Shown here piece by piece: positions 16,914 to 26,377 of a stretch of 64,000 bases of DNA; the first letter of the stretch is position 1; each line of letters opens with the position of its first letter. A model generated the notes under the pieces. It made no database searches and had not been told where the DNA came from. It was given only the letters and a program-made list of their open reading frames with translations. The position numbers and the translations under genes were made by a program. The DNA comes from Halomonas zincidurans B6 (GTDB lineage: Bacteria; Pseudomonadota; Gammaproteobacteria; Pseudomonadales; Halomonadaceae). The stretch is taken from positions 620,001-684,000 of the forward strand of contig NZ_JNCK01000001.1 of NCBI RefSeq assembly GCF_000731955.1, given 5' to 3'.

Positions 16914-18011
16914 TCAGTCGGTTGAGAGAGCGATGGGTTGCTTGCGGCGTTGCCGGTCGAGCGCCCAGCGCACATGTTCGCGCACCAGATCGGAGGGGTA
17001 GGCGAGCCGCGCCTGAAGGGCGGCTTCGACGGCCCGGCTCCAGGGGGCGTTGCCCAACCCCACGGCGAGATTGCGCAGCCAGCGTTCGTAGCCGATGCGG
17101 CGGATCGCGCTGCCCTGGGTCTTGGCGAGGAACTCCCCTTCGCTCCAGGCGAACAGGGCCAGCAGCTCGGCGCGGTCGAGATCGTGGCGCGGGGCGAAGT
17201 CCTCTTCGGCGCTGGCCCGGGTGAAGCGCGTGTACGGACAGACCAGCTGGCAGTCGTCGCAGCCGTAGACCCGGTTGCCCATCGCCTCGCGATACTCCTC
17301 GGGTATGCTGCCGTGCAGCTCGATGGTCAGGTAGGAGATGCAGCGCCGCGCATCGATCACCTTGTCGTCGACGATCGCCCCGGTGGGACAGGCGGTCTGG
17401 CAAGCCGCGCAGGAACCGCAGTGCTCGCTCTCGAACGGCGCGTCCACCGGCAGCGGCAGGTCGGTGTAGAGTTCGCCGAGGAAGAACAGCGAGCCGGCCT
17501 GGGGGTTGAGCAGCATCGAGTTCTTGCCGAACCAGCCGAGCCCGGCCTTCTGGGCCAGGGCGCGCTCCATGACCGGCGCGGAGTCGACGAAGGTGCGATA
17601 ACCGTAGGCGCCGCCCGCGTCCTCGATGCGTTTGGCGAGGCTCGCCAGGCGCTTGCGAATCAGCTTGTGATAATCGCGGCCCAGCGCATAGCGCGACACA
17701 TAGGCGCGCCGCGGTTGGCCGAGTACCTTGGTGGTCTCGACCTCCGGCGGCAGGTAATCCATGCGCACGCTGATCACCCGCAGGGTGCCGGGGATCAGCT
17801 CCGCGGGTCGGGTGCGCCGAGTGCCATGCCTGGCCATGTAGTCCATCTCGCCGTGGTGGCCGGCTGCCAGCCAGCGCTGGAGATAGCGCTCGTGGTTGCC
17901 CAGCTCGGTGTCGGTGATGCCGACCTGCTGGAAGCCCAGTTCGCGGCCCCATTGCTTGATGCGCTCGGCCAGCTCGGGGTAGTCGGGTTGTGCGCGTTCG
18001 CCAGAAATCAT
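16914..18011 (-). CDS. queG: Epoxyqueuosine reductase
   Basis: The 365-residue protein carries out the last step of queuosine synthesis, the cobalamin-dependent reduction of epoxyqueuosine in tRNA. Near the start is LAERIKQWGRELGFQQVGIT. The conserved aspartate region FVDSAPVMER begins at 141. Two [4Fe-4S] binding sets are visible: C198, C201, C204, C208 and C224, C251, C254, C258 (CGSCAACQTACP and CDDCQLVCPY). A C-terminal HEAT-like tail follows. The gene is divergent from nnr, the conserved arrangement around yjeS/yjeF in gammaproteobacteria. ATG at 18011 was chosen because the in-frame extension starts with ATT. Confidence 0.95.
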   Translation of the reverse strand: MISGERAQPDYPELAERIKQWGRELGFQQVGITDTELGNHERYLQRWLAAGHHGEMDYMARHGTRRTRPAELIPGTLRVISVRMDYLPPEVETTKVLGQPRRAYVSRYALGRDYHKLIRKRLASLAKRIEDAGGAYGYRTFVDSAPVMERALAQKAGLGWFGKNSMLLNPQAGSLFFLGELYTDLPLPVDAPFESEHCGSCAACQTACPTGAIVDDKVIDARRCISYLTIELHGSIPEEYREAMGNRVYGCDDCQLVCPYTRFTRASAEEDFAPRHDLDRAELLALFAWSEGEFLAKTQGSAIRRIGYERWLRNLAVGLGNAPWSRAVEAALQARLAYPSDLVREHVRWALDRQRRKQPIALSTD

Positions 18012-18172
18012 CGATTCACGTCGGTCGAGGGGCAATGCGAGCTACTGCGAAGAACCATCATGCAAGGTAGGCTGTCGTTTCAACAACGCCCAGCCAATGT
18101 CGGGCCAATACTGAGAAGAGAAGGACGTAGCCTACACTATTCACCCGTTCATGGTCATAGCGGAGGGCGCGC

Positions 18173-19741
18173 ATGTCGAGCCATTCCAGTCATTCCAGCC
18201 ATCCCCGTAAGCCGGGTGACGCGACACCGCATCCGCTTTACCTGGCCGCCCAGGTCCGTGAAATCGATAGCCGCGAAATCGCCGCCGCCCAGCCCGGTGA
18301 CAAGGAGCGCGGCGACGCGCCGGGCTTCGCGTTGATGCAGCGCGCGGCGATGGCCGCCTATCGGCAGCTGCGCGAATGCTGGCCCGAGGCGCGCCGACTC
18401 AGCGTGCTGTGCGGCTCGGGCAACAACGCCGGCGACGGCTACGTGCTTGCCGCACTGGCCGTCAACGACGGACTCGAGGTGCAGCTCCTCGCGCTGCGCG
18501 ACCCCGCCGCGCTCACGGGCGAGGCGGCACGCGGCGTCGAGATGGCGCGTGGGGCCGGGCTCGTCGTGCAACCATGGGCGGAGGATGCCGCGCTCACCGG
18601 CGAGGTGGTCGTCGATGCCTTGTTGGGAACTGGCCTGGGCGGCGAGGTCCGCGAACCCTACGCCATGGCGATCGGCACGATCAATGCAAGCGAGCGGCCG
18701 GTACTGGCGCTGGACATCCCCTCGGGGCTGGCCGCCGACAGCGGCGCGGTGCTGGGCGTGGCGGTGCGCGCCACGCTGACCGTGACGTTCATCGCCGACA
18801 AGTTCGGCCTGCACACCGGCCAGGCCGCGGATTATGTCGGCGCGCTGGCGTTCTGCCCGCTCGGCGTCGACAGTGGCGAACATGCGGATATCGCGCCGGT
18901 CGCCGAGCTGCTCGATGCGAGCCTGATCGCCACGGCATTGCCGCCGCGCGCCCGGGCCAGTCACAAGGGCGATTTCGGTCACGTGCTGGTGATCGGCGGG
19001 GCGCCGGGGCTGGGCGGCGCGGCACTGCTCGCCAGTCAGGCGGCGGCGCGGCTGGGGGCCGGCAAGGTCAGCCTGGCCACCGCGCCCGAGCACGTCGGCG
19101 CGAGCCTGATTCGCACCCCCGAGGTCATGGCCCGCGGGGTGCGCGGGGTGAGTGACGCCACACCGATGCTCGAGGCGGCGGAGGTGATCGTGATCGGTCC
19201 CGGGCTGGGGCGCGATGCCTGGGGGCAAGGCTTGATGCAGGCGGCGCTGGACAGCGGCAAGCCGTTGGTGATCGACGCCGACGGTCTCAACCTGCTGGTC
19301 GAGCGCTGGCCCGAGTTGCATCGCGACGACTGGCTGCTGACGCCGCACCCCGGCGAGGCGGCGCACCTTTTAGGCATCAGCGGCAGCGAAGTCCAGGCCG
19401 ACCGGTTGGCGGCAAGTCGCGCGCTTAAGGCGCGGCGCGGCGGCACGCATGTACTCAAGGGTGCGGGGAGCCTGATCGCCGGCCCGCAGGGCATCGGGGT
19501 GTGCCCTTACGGCAATCCGGGCATGGCCAGCGGCGGCATGGGCGACGTGCTTTCCGGCATTCTCGGCGCGCTCGTCGCCCAGGGCCTGACACTCGAGTCC
19601 GCGGCGCGGGTGGGTACGCTGCTGCACGCCTGCGCCGCCGATCAGGCGGCGAGCGTGTACGGCGAGCGTGGCCTGCTGGCGGGCGATCTGGCATGCTATG
19701 CGCGAATTTTGGCGAATGGCCGACCGACGACGCGACGATGA
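18173..19741 (+). CDS. nnr: Bifunctional NAD(P)H-hydrate epimerase / ADP-dependent NAD(P)H-hydrate dehydratase
   Basis: The 522-residue protein repairs hydrated NAD(P)H. The N-terminal YjeF_N epimerase half (about residues 30-235) has LCGSGNNAGDGYVLA and the aspartate region in VDALLGTGLGG. The C-terminal ribokinase-like dehydratase half (about 250-520) has GDFGHVLVIGGAPGLGGA, DADGLNLL, TPHPGEAAHLL and NPGMASGGMGDVLSGIL. Its stop overlaps the tsaE start (ATGA). It opens the nnr-tsaE-amiB-mutL-miaA-hfq-hflX-hflKC order. The first ~20 residues are Ser/His-rich and may be dispensable. Confidence 0.95.
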   Translation: MSSHSSHSSHPRKPGDATPHPLYLAAQVREIDSREIAAAQPGDKERGDAPGFALMQRAAMAAYRQLRECWPEARRLSVLCGSGNNAGDGYVLAALAVNDGLEVQLLALRDPAALTGEAARGVEMARGAGLVVQPWAEDAALTGEVVVDALLGTGLGGEVREPYAMAIGTINASERPVLALDIPSGLAADSGAVLGVAVRATLTVTFIADKFGLHTGQAADYVGALAFCPLGVDSGEHADIAPVAELLDASLIATALPPRARASHKGDFGHVLVIGGAPGLGGAALLASQAAARLGAGKVSLATAPEHVGASLIRTPEVMARGVRGVSDATPMLEAAEVIVIGPGLGRDAWGQGLMQAALDSGKPLVIDADGLNLLVERWPELHRDDWLLTPHPGEAAHLLGISGSEVQADRLAASRALKARRGGTHVLKGAGSLIAGPQGIGVCPYGNPGMASGGMGDVLSGILGALVAQGLTLESAARVGTLLHACAADQAASVYGERGLLAGDLACYARILANGRPTTRR

Positions 19742-20202
19742 TGATTTGCTTATCCGACGAAGCCGCCCAGGTGGCGTTCGGCGATGCCCTGGGCCGGGCG
19801 CTGGCCGGACGCGGCGTCGTGCATCTGACCGGCGAGCTGGGCGCCGGCAAGACCACCCTGGCGCGCGGCATTCTGCGGGCCTACGGCCACCGCGGCGCGG
19901 TCAAGAGCCCGACCTACACGCTGGTCGAGCCGTATCGACTGGCCGGCCTGCAGATCAACCATTTCGACCTTTACCGGCTGGGCGATCCCGAAGAGCTGGA
20001 GTTCATCGGCGCCCGCGATCTGTTCGGCAGCGATTCGCTCAATCTGATCGAGTGGCCGAGCCGCGGCGCCGGCTGGCTACCCATGCCCGACCTGGTGATT
20101 TCCCTGAGCGTTTCGGGGCCGGGTCGTCAGGCCCATCTCAAGGCGGAGACCGCCTATGGCGAGGCCGTCATCGAGCGATTGTCGGTCCCGTCCGTCGATT
20201 AA
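19738..20202 (+). CDS. tsaE: tRNA threonylcarbamoyladenosine biosynthesis ATPase TsaE
   Basis: The 154-residue protein has a P-loop GELGAGKTT (residues 32-40), KSPTYTLVEPY and HFDLYRL, all typical of TsaE. TsaE is the ATPase that works with TsaB and TsaD to make the t6A modification of ANN-decoding tRNAs. ATG at 19738 overlaps the nnr stop codon; the adjacent ATG at 19741 is an equally possible start. Family length is about 150-160 residues, so longer in-frame starts were rejected. Confidence 0.95.
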   Translation: MMICLSDEAAQVAFGDALGRALAGRGVVHLTGELGAGKTTLARGILRAYGHRGAVKSPTYTLVEPYRLAGLQINHFDLYRLGDPEELEFIGARDLFGSDSLNLIEWPSRGAGWLPMPDLVISLSVSGPGRQAHLKAETAYGEAVIERLSVPSVD

Positions 20203-20218
20203 GGATACACGCTAGACC

Positions 20219-21700
20219 ATGACTTTCTGGATTTGGCAGAGCCTCCGGGCTCGTTGCACGGGCCTTCGTCGCGGGCTGGTCGCCGTGCTGTGCGGCGTCG
20301 CGATGACCGTCGCCGCGACACCGACACGGGCCAACGAAGTCGACAACGTGCGGTTGTGGGCGGCACCCGATCGTGTGCGGCTGGTCTTCGACATGGCCAG
20401 CGCGCCACAGGCCAACATCTTTTCCCTCGACGACCCGCGACGCCTGGTGATCGATCTCGCCGACAGCCAGCTCGAGGCCGACGTTGCCTCGATCGATCTC
20501 GAGGGCAGCGCGATCAGCCGGATTCGCAGCGGTACTCGTAACGGTGACGATCTGCGTGTGGTGCTCGATCTCAAGCGCCAGGTAGTGCCGCGACATTTCA
20601 CCCTGGCGCCCAACGACCAGTACGGAAACCGGCTGGTGGTCGATCTGAAGTACCCCGGCGAGAGCGCCGTGGAGGATCCCATCGACCCCATCGAGGCGAA
20701 GATCCGCGAGCAGGAGATCGCCGCCCAGCGCGCTCAGGCCGAGGCGCGTGTCAACGGTCAGCCCGCGGCGACTGTCGAAGCGGTGACGGCCGCCAAGTCG
20801 CATCCCAAGCGCGATATCATCATTGCCGTGGATGCCGGCCACGGGGGCGAGGACCCGGGTGCCAGCGGCCCACGCGGCACCCAGGAGAAGGCGGTAGTGC
20901 TGGCGATCGCCCGCAAGCTCAAGTCGCAGATCGATGCCACGCCCGGTTACAAGGCGGTGCTGACCCGCGATGGCGACTACTATGTGGGGCTGCGTCAGCG
21001 CACCCTGCTGGCACGCGACCAGAAGGCCGACTTCTTCGTCTCGATCCACGCCGATGCCTTCAAGAGTCCACGGCCGACCGGCAGCTCGGTATACGCACTG
21101 TCGCAGAGCGGCGCGACCTCGGAGACCGCCAAGTGGCTGGCGGCCTCCGAGAACCGTTCGGACCTGATCGGCGGCGTCGACGGCAGCCTGAACCTGGCCA
21201 ACAAGGACGAGACGCTGCGCGGTGTGCTGCTCGACCTGACCATGACCGCCACACTCAACGATTCGTTGGCGGCGGGCGGCCAGGTGCTCGACCAGCTCGA
21301 CAAGATCAACAGCCTGCACAAGTCGCGGGTCGAACAGGCCGGTTTCGTGGTGCTCAAGTCGCCGGACATACCGTCGCTGCTGATCGAGACGGGGTTCATC
21401 TCGAATCCCGGGGAGGAGCGCCGCTTGCGCGACCCAAGCTATCAGGGCCAGCTTGCCCGGGCGATCTTCAAGGGGATCGACGCGCACTTTCAACAGAGTC
21501 CGCCACCCAGCAGCCTGATCGCCTGGCAGCGCGACCAGGGGCGGGGTGGGCAGGCCAATCAGTACCGCATTCAGCCGGGCGACACCCTGTCGGAGATTGC
21601 CTCCCGGAATCAGGTGTCGCTGAGCACACTGCGCGAGGTCAATGAGCTCGAGAGCGACTCGATTCGCGTCGGCCAGGTCTTGCGCATTCCGCGCGGTTAA
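20219..21700 (+). CDS. amiB: N-acetylmuramoyl-L-alanine amidase
   Basis: The 493-residue periplasmic enzyme splits the peptide from glycan in peptidoglycan during cell separation. After a signal peptide ending about residue 38 (AATPTRANE) comes an AMIN domain (about 40-135). The Amidase_3 zinc domain begins IIAVDAGHGGEDPGASG (first zinc histidine at 208) and includes SIHADAF and LIETGFISNPGEE. A C-terminal LysM repeat follows (YRIQPGDTLSEIASRN). The single LysM and the position before mutL match amiB of other gammaproteobacteria. Activation by LytM-type proteins such as EnvC is expected for the family. Confidence 0.95.
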   Translation: MTFWIWQSLRARCTGLRRGLVAVLCGVAMTVAATPTRANEVDNVRLWAAPDRVRLVFDMASAPQANIFSLDDPRRLVIDLADSQLEADVASIDLEGSAISRIRSGTRNGDDLRVVLDLKRQVVPRHFTLAPNDQYGNRLVVDLKYPGESAVEDPIDPIEAKIREQEIAAQRAQAEARVNGQPAATVEAVTAAKSHPKRDIIIAVDAGHGGEDPGASGPRGTQEKAVVLAIARKLKSQIDATPGYKAVLTRDGDYYVGLRQRTLLARDQKADFFVSIHADAFKSPRPTGSSVYALSQSGATSETAKWLAASENRSDLIGGVDGSLNLANKDETLRGVLLDLTMTATLNDSLAAGGQVLDQLDKINSLHKSRVEQAGFVVLKSPDIPSLLIETGFISNPGEERRLRDPSYQGQLARAIFKGIDAHFQQSPPPSSLIAWQRDQGRGGQANQYRIQPGDTLSEIASRNQVSLSTLREVNELESDSIRVGQVLRIPRG

Positions 21701-21715
21701 TCTTCGGTAGTCGCC

Positions 21716-23653
21716 ATGAACCAGACACGACGCATCCAGATTCTCGACCCGCGACTGGCCAACCAGATCGCCGCCGGCGAAGTGGTCGAGCGCCCCTCGT
21801 CGGTGCTCAAGGAACTGGTCGAGAACGCCATCGACGCCGGCAGCCGGCGCATCGAGATCGACCTGGAGAACGGCGGCACGCGATTGATCAAGGTGCGCGA
21901 CGACGGCCACGGAATCGACGAGGCCGATCTGCCGCTGGCGCTGTCGCGCCATGCCACCAGCAAGATCGTCTCGCTGGAGGAGCTCGAAGGCGTGACCAGC
22001 CTGGGTTTTCGTGGCGAGGCGCTGGCCTCGATCAGCTCGGTGTCGCGGCTCGAACTGGCCTCCAATACCGCCGACGACCCGGCGGGTGGCTGGCGGGTGG
22101 TCGCCGAGGGCCGGCAGATGGAGCCGCGGGTCGCGCCGGTTCCCCATCCGCGCGGTACCTCGGTGACGGTGCGCGATCTGTTCTTCAATACCCCGGCGCG
22201 GCGCAAGTTCCTGCGCACCGAAAAGACCGAATTCGCTCATGCCGAAGAAGCCTTCCGGCGTCTGGCCCTGTCGCGCTACAACATCGGTTGGGTGCTGCGC
22301 CACAACCAGAAGACCGTGCACCAGTTGCGTCCGGCAGACGACAACGCGGCCAGCGAACGGCGTATCGCCGCGTTGCTGGGCGCCAAGTTCCTCGACAACG
22401 CGCTGCATATCGATCTCGAGGTCACCGGCATGCGTCTGTGGGGCTGGGTGGGCTTGCCGACTCACGCCCGCGCCCAGGCCGACCAGCAGTATTTCTTCGT
22501 CAACGGCCGGGTGGTGCGCGATCGGCTGATCGCCCATGCCGTTCGCCAGGCCTATCGCGACGTGCTGTTCCACGGTCGTCATCCGGTGTTCGTGCTGTAC
22601 CTGGATGTCGACCCGCTGGTGGTCGACGTCAATGTGCATCCCACCAAGCACGAGGTGCGCTTTCGCGACGGCCGGCTGGTGCATGATTTCCTGTTTTCCA
22701 GCCTGCATCGGGCGCTCGGCGAGGTCCGCCCCCGGGATGGCTCGGCGGCGCCGGCGGGCGGGCCCTCGACACAGCCGCGCGACAGCCAGCCCGCCGGGGC
22801 GAACGACACCGTCGCCGAACCGCGTTGGCAACAGCAGCCCATGGCGCTGCGCTCGGCTTCCGGCGGCGAACACGCAGGACGCCCCGGCGCTTCGCGGGTG
22901 CGCGAATTCATGGCCGGTTATCAGGCGCTGCATCCCGAACACGAGGCCAGTCTGCTGACGCCCCAGCTCGAGACCGCCCCGGGCGGAACGGCGGCGGAAA
23001 CCGCCTTCGCCGAGCGCCGCCGCCGCTCGCCCGAGCGGGTCGCATTGGCCGACGACGACCCGACCCAGGCACCGCCGCTGGGCTATGCGGTGGCCCAGTT
23101 GCACGGCGTGTACATTCTTTCCCAGACGGCGCGGGGGTTGGTGCTGGTCGACATGCATGCCGCCCACGAGCGAATCGTCTACGAACGCATGAAGACCCAG
23201 GTGCATGGCGGGGCGCTCGACGCCCAGCCGCTGCTGGTGCCGGTGTCGCTGGCGGTCAGCGCCAACGCCGTGGAGGCCGCCGAGGCCTGCCGCGAGGCGT
23301 TTGCCCGGCTCGGCGTCGAGCTCGACGTCGCGGGGCCGGAAACCTTGCTGGTGCGCCAGGTGCCGACGCTGCTGGCCGAGGCCGACGTCGAGCCGCTGAT
23401 CCGCGACATGCTCGGCGATCTCGAGCGCTACGGGCGCTCGGACAGGCTCGAGGCGCACATCAACGAGCTGCTGGCGACCATGTCCTGTCATGGCAGCGTG
23501 CGCGCCAATCGTCGCTTGACGGTGCCCGAGATGAATGCGCTGCTGCGCGACATGGAACGTACCGAACGCAGCGGTCAGTGCAACCACGGTCGGCCGACCT
23601 GGACCGAGATGTCGATGGCCGAGCTCGACAAGCTGTTTCTGCGCGGCCAATGA
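21716..23653 (+). CDS. mutL: DNA mismatch repair protein MutL
   Basis: The 645-residue protein has an N-terminal GHKL ATPase (IRILDPRLANQIAAGEVVE-like opening, ELVENAIDAG, GFRGEALASI). A linker and a C-terminal dimerisation domain follow. The C-terminal domain contains DMHAAHERIVYE (residues 479-490), the DxHAxxExxxxE endonuclease motif, plus CNHGRPTW near the end. This motif is absent from E. coli-type MutL that depends on MutH, so this MutL probably nicks DNA itself. Its stop codon overlaps the miaA start. Confidence 0.96.
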   Translation: MNQTRRIQILDPRLANQIAAGEVVERPSSVLKELVENAIDAGSRRIEIDLENGGTRLIKVRDDGHGIDEADLPLALSRHATSKIVSLEELEGVTSLGFRGEALASISSVSRLELASNTADDPAGGWRVVAEGRQMEPRVAPVPHPRGTSVTVRDLFFNTPARRKFLRTEKTEFAHAEEAFRRLALSRYNIGWVLRHNQKTVHQLRPADDNAASERRIAALLGAKFLDNALHIDLEVTGMRLWGWVGLPTHARAQADQQYFFVNGRVVRDRLIAHAVRQAYRDVLFHGRHPVFVLYLDVDPLVVDVNVHPTKHEVRFRDGRLVHDFLFSSLHRALGEVRPRDGSAAPAGGPSTQPRDSQPAGANDTVAEPRWQQQPMALRSASGGEHAGRPGASRVREFMAGYQALHPEHEASLLTPQLETAPGGTAAETAFAERRRRSPERVALADDDPTQAPPLGYAVAQLHGVYILSQTARGLVLVDMHAAHERIVYERMKTQVHGGALDAQPLLVPVSLAVSANAVEAAEACREAFARLGVELDVAGPETLLVRQVPTLLAEADVEPLIRDMLGDLERYGRSDRLEAHINELLATMSCHGSVRANRRLTVPEMNALLRDMERTERSGQCNHGRPTWTEMSMAELDKLFLRGQ

Positions 23654-24594
23654 ACGGCGCGAGCGATAAGCGGCCGCTGGCGATCCTGCTGATGGGGCCC
23701 ACGGCGTCCGGCAAGACCGAGTTGGCGATGGCGCTGCACGAGCGCCTGGGCGCGGAGCTGATCAGCGTCGATTCGGCGATGGTCTATCGCGGCATGGACA
23801 TTGGCACCGCCAAGCCTTCCGCCGCCGAGCTGGCCCGCGCGCCGCACCGCCTGATCGATATCCGCGACCCCGGCGAACCCTATTCGGCCGCCGAGTTTCG
23901 CGACGACGCGCACCGCGAGATGAGTAATATCAGTGCCGCCGGCAAGCTCCCGCTGCTGGTCGGCGGCACCATGCTCTATTATCGTAGCCTGCTGGGCGGC
24001 GTCGCCCGACTGCCTGCCGCGGATCCGGCGCTGCGCGCCGAGCTCGAGGCCTGGGCGGCCGAGCGCGGCCTGGGCGTCCTGCACGAGGAGCTGGCGCGGG
24101 TCGATCCCGAGTCGGCGGCGCGCATTCACCCCAACGATCCGCAGCGGTTGATGCGCGCCCTGGAGGTACAGTGTCTGAGCGGCCGATCGATGAGTGCGCT
24201 GTGGCGTGAACAGCCAGCCGAAACCTTTCCCTGGCGGACGTTGTCCATAGGGCTCGCGCCTGCCGATCGGGCGGTGCTGCATGAACGTATCGCCCGGCGC
24301 TTCGACACCATGCTCGAGCAGGGCTTTCTCGACGAGGTAGTCGCGCTGCGCGAGCGGGATCTGAGCCCCGACCTGCCGGCACTGAAAAGCGTCGGCTATC
24401 GACAGGCGTGGGCGTATCTCGACGGTCAGTACGATCGAGCTACGCTACGCGACAAGGGAGTGATCGCGACTCGCCAGCTGGCCAAGCGCCAACTGACCTG
24501 GCTACGCGCCTGGCCGGCGTTGAGATGGATTGACTCGTGTGCGCCTTCGCCGCTCGGCGAGGCCTTGAAAATCGTGCGCCAATGCAGCACTTAG
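23650..24594 (+). CDS. miaA: tRNA dimethylallyltransferase
   Basis: The 314-residue enzyme adds a dimethylallyl group to N6 of A37 in tRNAs reading UNN codons. It has the P-loop GPTASGKT (16-23), ISVDSAMVYRGMDIGTAKP, LVGGTMLYYRSL and RQLAKRQLTWLR near the C-terminus. ATG at 23650 overlaps the mutL stop (ATGA), indicating coupled translation. Length is normal for the family. Confidence 0.97.
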   Translation: MNGASDKRPLAILLMGPTASGKTELAMALHERLGAELISVDSAMVYRGMDIGTAKPSAAELARAPHRLIDIRDPGEPYSAAEFRDDAHREMSNISAAGKLPLLVGGTMLYYRSLLGGVARLPAADPALRAELEAWAAERGLGVLHEELARVDPESAARIHPNDPQRLMRALEVQCLSGRSMSALWREQPAETFPWRTLSIGLAPADRAVLHERIARRFDTMLEQGFLDEVVALRERDLSPDLPALKSVGYRQAWAYLDGQYDRATLRDKGVIATRQLAKRQLTWLRAWPALRWIDSCAPSPLGEALKIVRQCST

Positions 24595-24710
24595 CGTAAG
24601 ATGAGGCTTTCGTCGTGGTGTCGTTAGCCGGCGGCGTGGCCCAGGCCTCATAAAGCCCCGTGGGGCGAACATTAAAATGACATCAACTAGAGACAGTTAG
24701 GGAGAGCAAA

Positions 24711-24959
24711 ATGTCCAAAGGGCAGTCCCTTCAAGACCCGTACCTGAACATCCTGCGCAAGGAACGCATTCCGGTGTCGATTTTCCTGGTCAACGGAATC
24801 AAGCTGCAGGGTCAGATCGAGTCCTTCGACCAATTCGTGATTCTGCTGCGTAACACCGTCAGCCAGATGGTCTACAAGCATGCCATCTCTACGGTGGTGC
24901 CGTCACGCAATGTGCGTCTTCCGGCCCAGGATCCCAATATGGCCGGGCAGGAAGATTGA
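24711..24959 (+). CDS. hfq: RNA chaperone Hfq
   Basis: The 82-residue Sm-like protein has the full Hfq core: QSLQDPYLNILRKERIPVSI (Sm1) and YKHAISTVVPSR (Sm2). Hfq hexamers pair small RNAs with mRNAs. The preceding 116-base gap to miaA is long enough for an extra promoter. GGGAGAGC lies just before the ATG. The C-terminal tail is short and acidic. Confidence 0.98.
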   Translation: MSKGQSLQDPYLNILRKERIPVSIFLVNGIKLQGQIESFDQFVILLRNTVSQMVYKHAISTVVPSRNVRLPAQDPNMAGQED

Positions 24960-24973
24960 TCGCGAGGTACTGA

Positions 24974-26302
24974 TTGTTTTTCGAACGTCCCGACGCCGGT
25001 GAAACGGCGGTTCTCGTCCATGTCGATTTCCATGACGAGCAAGAGCGTGAAGACCCGGGTGAATTCCTGGAACTGGTGCGTTCCGCGGGCGCCGAGCCGG
25101 CGACCCTCATGCAGGGAAGCCGGCGTCGGCCCGATCCGCGTGCTTTCATCGGCAGCGGCAAGGTGGAGGAGTTACGCGAGTTGCTTGCCGTTCACCACGC
25201 CGAGCTGGTGATTTTCAACCATACCTTGAGTCCCTCCCAGGAACGCAACCTCGAGCGTTCCTTGAAATGTCGCGTGCTCGACCGCACCGGGCTGATCCTC
25301 GACATCTTCGCCCAGCGCGCCCGGACCCATGAAGGCAAGCTGCAGGTGGAGCTGGCTCAGCTCGAATACATGTCCACGCGGCTGGTGCGGGGCTGGACTC
25401 ACCTGGAGCGCCAGAAGGGCGGCATCGGCCTGCGCGGGCCGGGTGAAACCCAGCTCGAGACCGACCGCCGGTTGCTGCGTGCGCGGATCAAGGCGATTCA
25501 CAAGCGGCTCGACAAGGTGCGCAGCCAGCGCGAGCAGAACCGCCGGGCGCGCTCGCGGGCCGAAATTCCCAGTGTCTCGCTGGTCGGCTACACCAACGCC
25601 GGCAAGTCGACGCTGTTCAACGCCTTGACCGCCTCGACGGTGTATACCGCCGATCAGTTGTTCGCGACACTCGATCCGACCCTGCGCCGGCTCGACGTGG
25701 CCGATGTGGGACCGGTGGTGATCGCCGATACCGTGGGGTTCATTCGCCACTTGCCCCACAAGCTGGTGGAGGCCTTCCAGGCCACGCTGCAAGAGGCCAA
25801 CGAAGCCTCGTTGCTGATCCATGTGATCGATTGCGCCGACCCCGAACGCGAGCAGAACATCGCCGAAGTCAATTCGGTGCTCGAGGAGATCGGCGCCGAT
25901 GCAGTGCCCTGCCTGCGGGTGATGAACAAGATCGATCTGCTCGACAGCGCGCCGCGTATCGAGCGTGACGGCCACGGCGTACCCGAGGAAGTATGGGTTT
26001 CGGCACAACAGGGCAGCGGTTTCGATCTGCTGCATCAGGCATTGTCCGAGCGTCTGGCCGAGGACTTGCTCGATCTGGAGCTGACGTTGACGCCTGATCA
26101 GGGTAGGCTACGGGCGGGGTTGCACGAGCTGGACGCGGTCCGCAGCGAGCGTTTCGACGACCAGGGCCGCAGCCTGCTGACGATTCGCCTGCCACGGCGC
26201 GAATTCATGCAACTGCTCGCCCGGCTGGGCGAGAAAGCCGAGGACTACCTGCCACCGGAGGATCTGGCGCCGCCGATCTGGGCCGATGGTGTCCGAGAAT
26301 AA
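24974..26302 (+). CDS. hflX: Ribosome-associated GTPase HflX
   Basis: The 442-residue GTPase splits or rescues stalled ribosomes. It starts with TTG at 24974, giving MFFERPDAGETAVLVHV, the exact position where homologues begin; CGAGG lies about 8 bases upstream. The HflX N-terminal domain has GSGKVEELR and an RTGLILDIFAQRA segment, followed by GGIGLRGPGETQLE. The G domain has GYTNAGKST (about 205-213), DTVGFIRHLP and NKIDLL. It sits between hfq and hflK as is usual. Confidence 0.96.
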   Translation: MFFERPDAGETAVLVHVDFHDEQEREDPGEFLELVRSAGAEPATLMQGSRRRPDPRAFIGSGKVEELRELLAVHHAELVIFNHTLSPSQERNLERSLKCRVLDRTGLILDIFAQRARTHEGKLQVELAQLEYMSTRLVRGWTHLERQKGGIGLRGPGETQLETDRRLLRARIKAIHKRLDKVRSQREQNRRARSRAEIPSVSLVGYTNAGKSTLFNALTASTVYTADQLFATLDPTLRRLDVADVGPVVIADTVGFIRHLPHKLVEAFQATLQEANEASLLIHVIDCADPEREQNIAEVNSVLEEIGADAVPCLRVMNKIDLLDSAPRIERDGHGVPEEVWVSAQQGSGFDLLHQALSERLAEDLLDLELTLTPDQGRLRAGLHELDAVRSERFDDQGRSLLTIRLPRREFMQLLARLGEKAEDYLPPEDLAPPIWADGVRE

Positions 26303-26305
26303 CAG

Positions 26306-26340
26306 CGAGGCCGCCGTCTCCATCGTAGACGGCGGCCTCG
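26306..26340 (+). terminator. Hairpin between hflX and hflK
   Basis: A perfect 13-base stem CGAGGCCGCCGTC / GACGGCGGCCTCG with a 9-base loop lies just after the hflX stop. There is no T tract, so it may attenuate or protect RNA ends rather than fully terminate. Confidence 0.55.
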
Positions 26341-26377
26341 TCGCACATCGCAATCTTGCTTAGTGGAGAGACGACGT

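Noticed and set aside
20168..23650. A 1160-codon open frame on the minus strand
   Set aside because: It runs antisense to amiB and mutL, both intact and conserved. Such long frames are common opposite GC-rich genes with strong codon bias.
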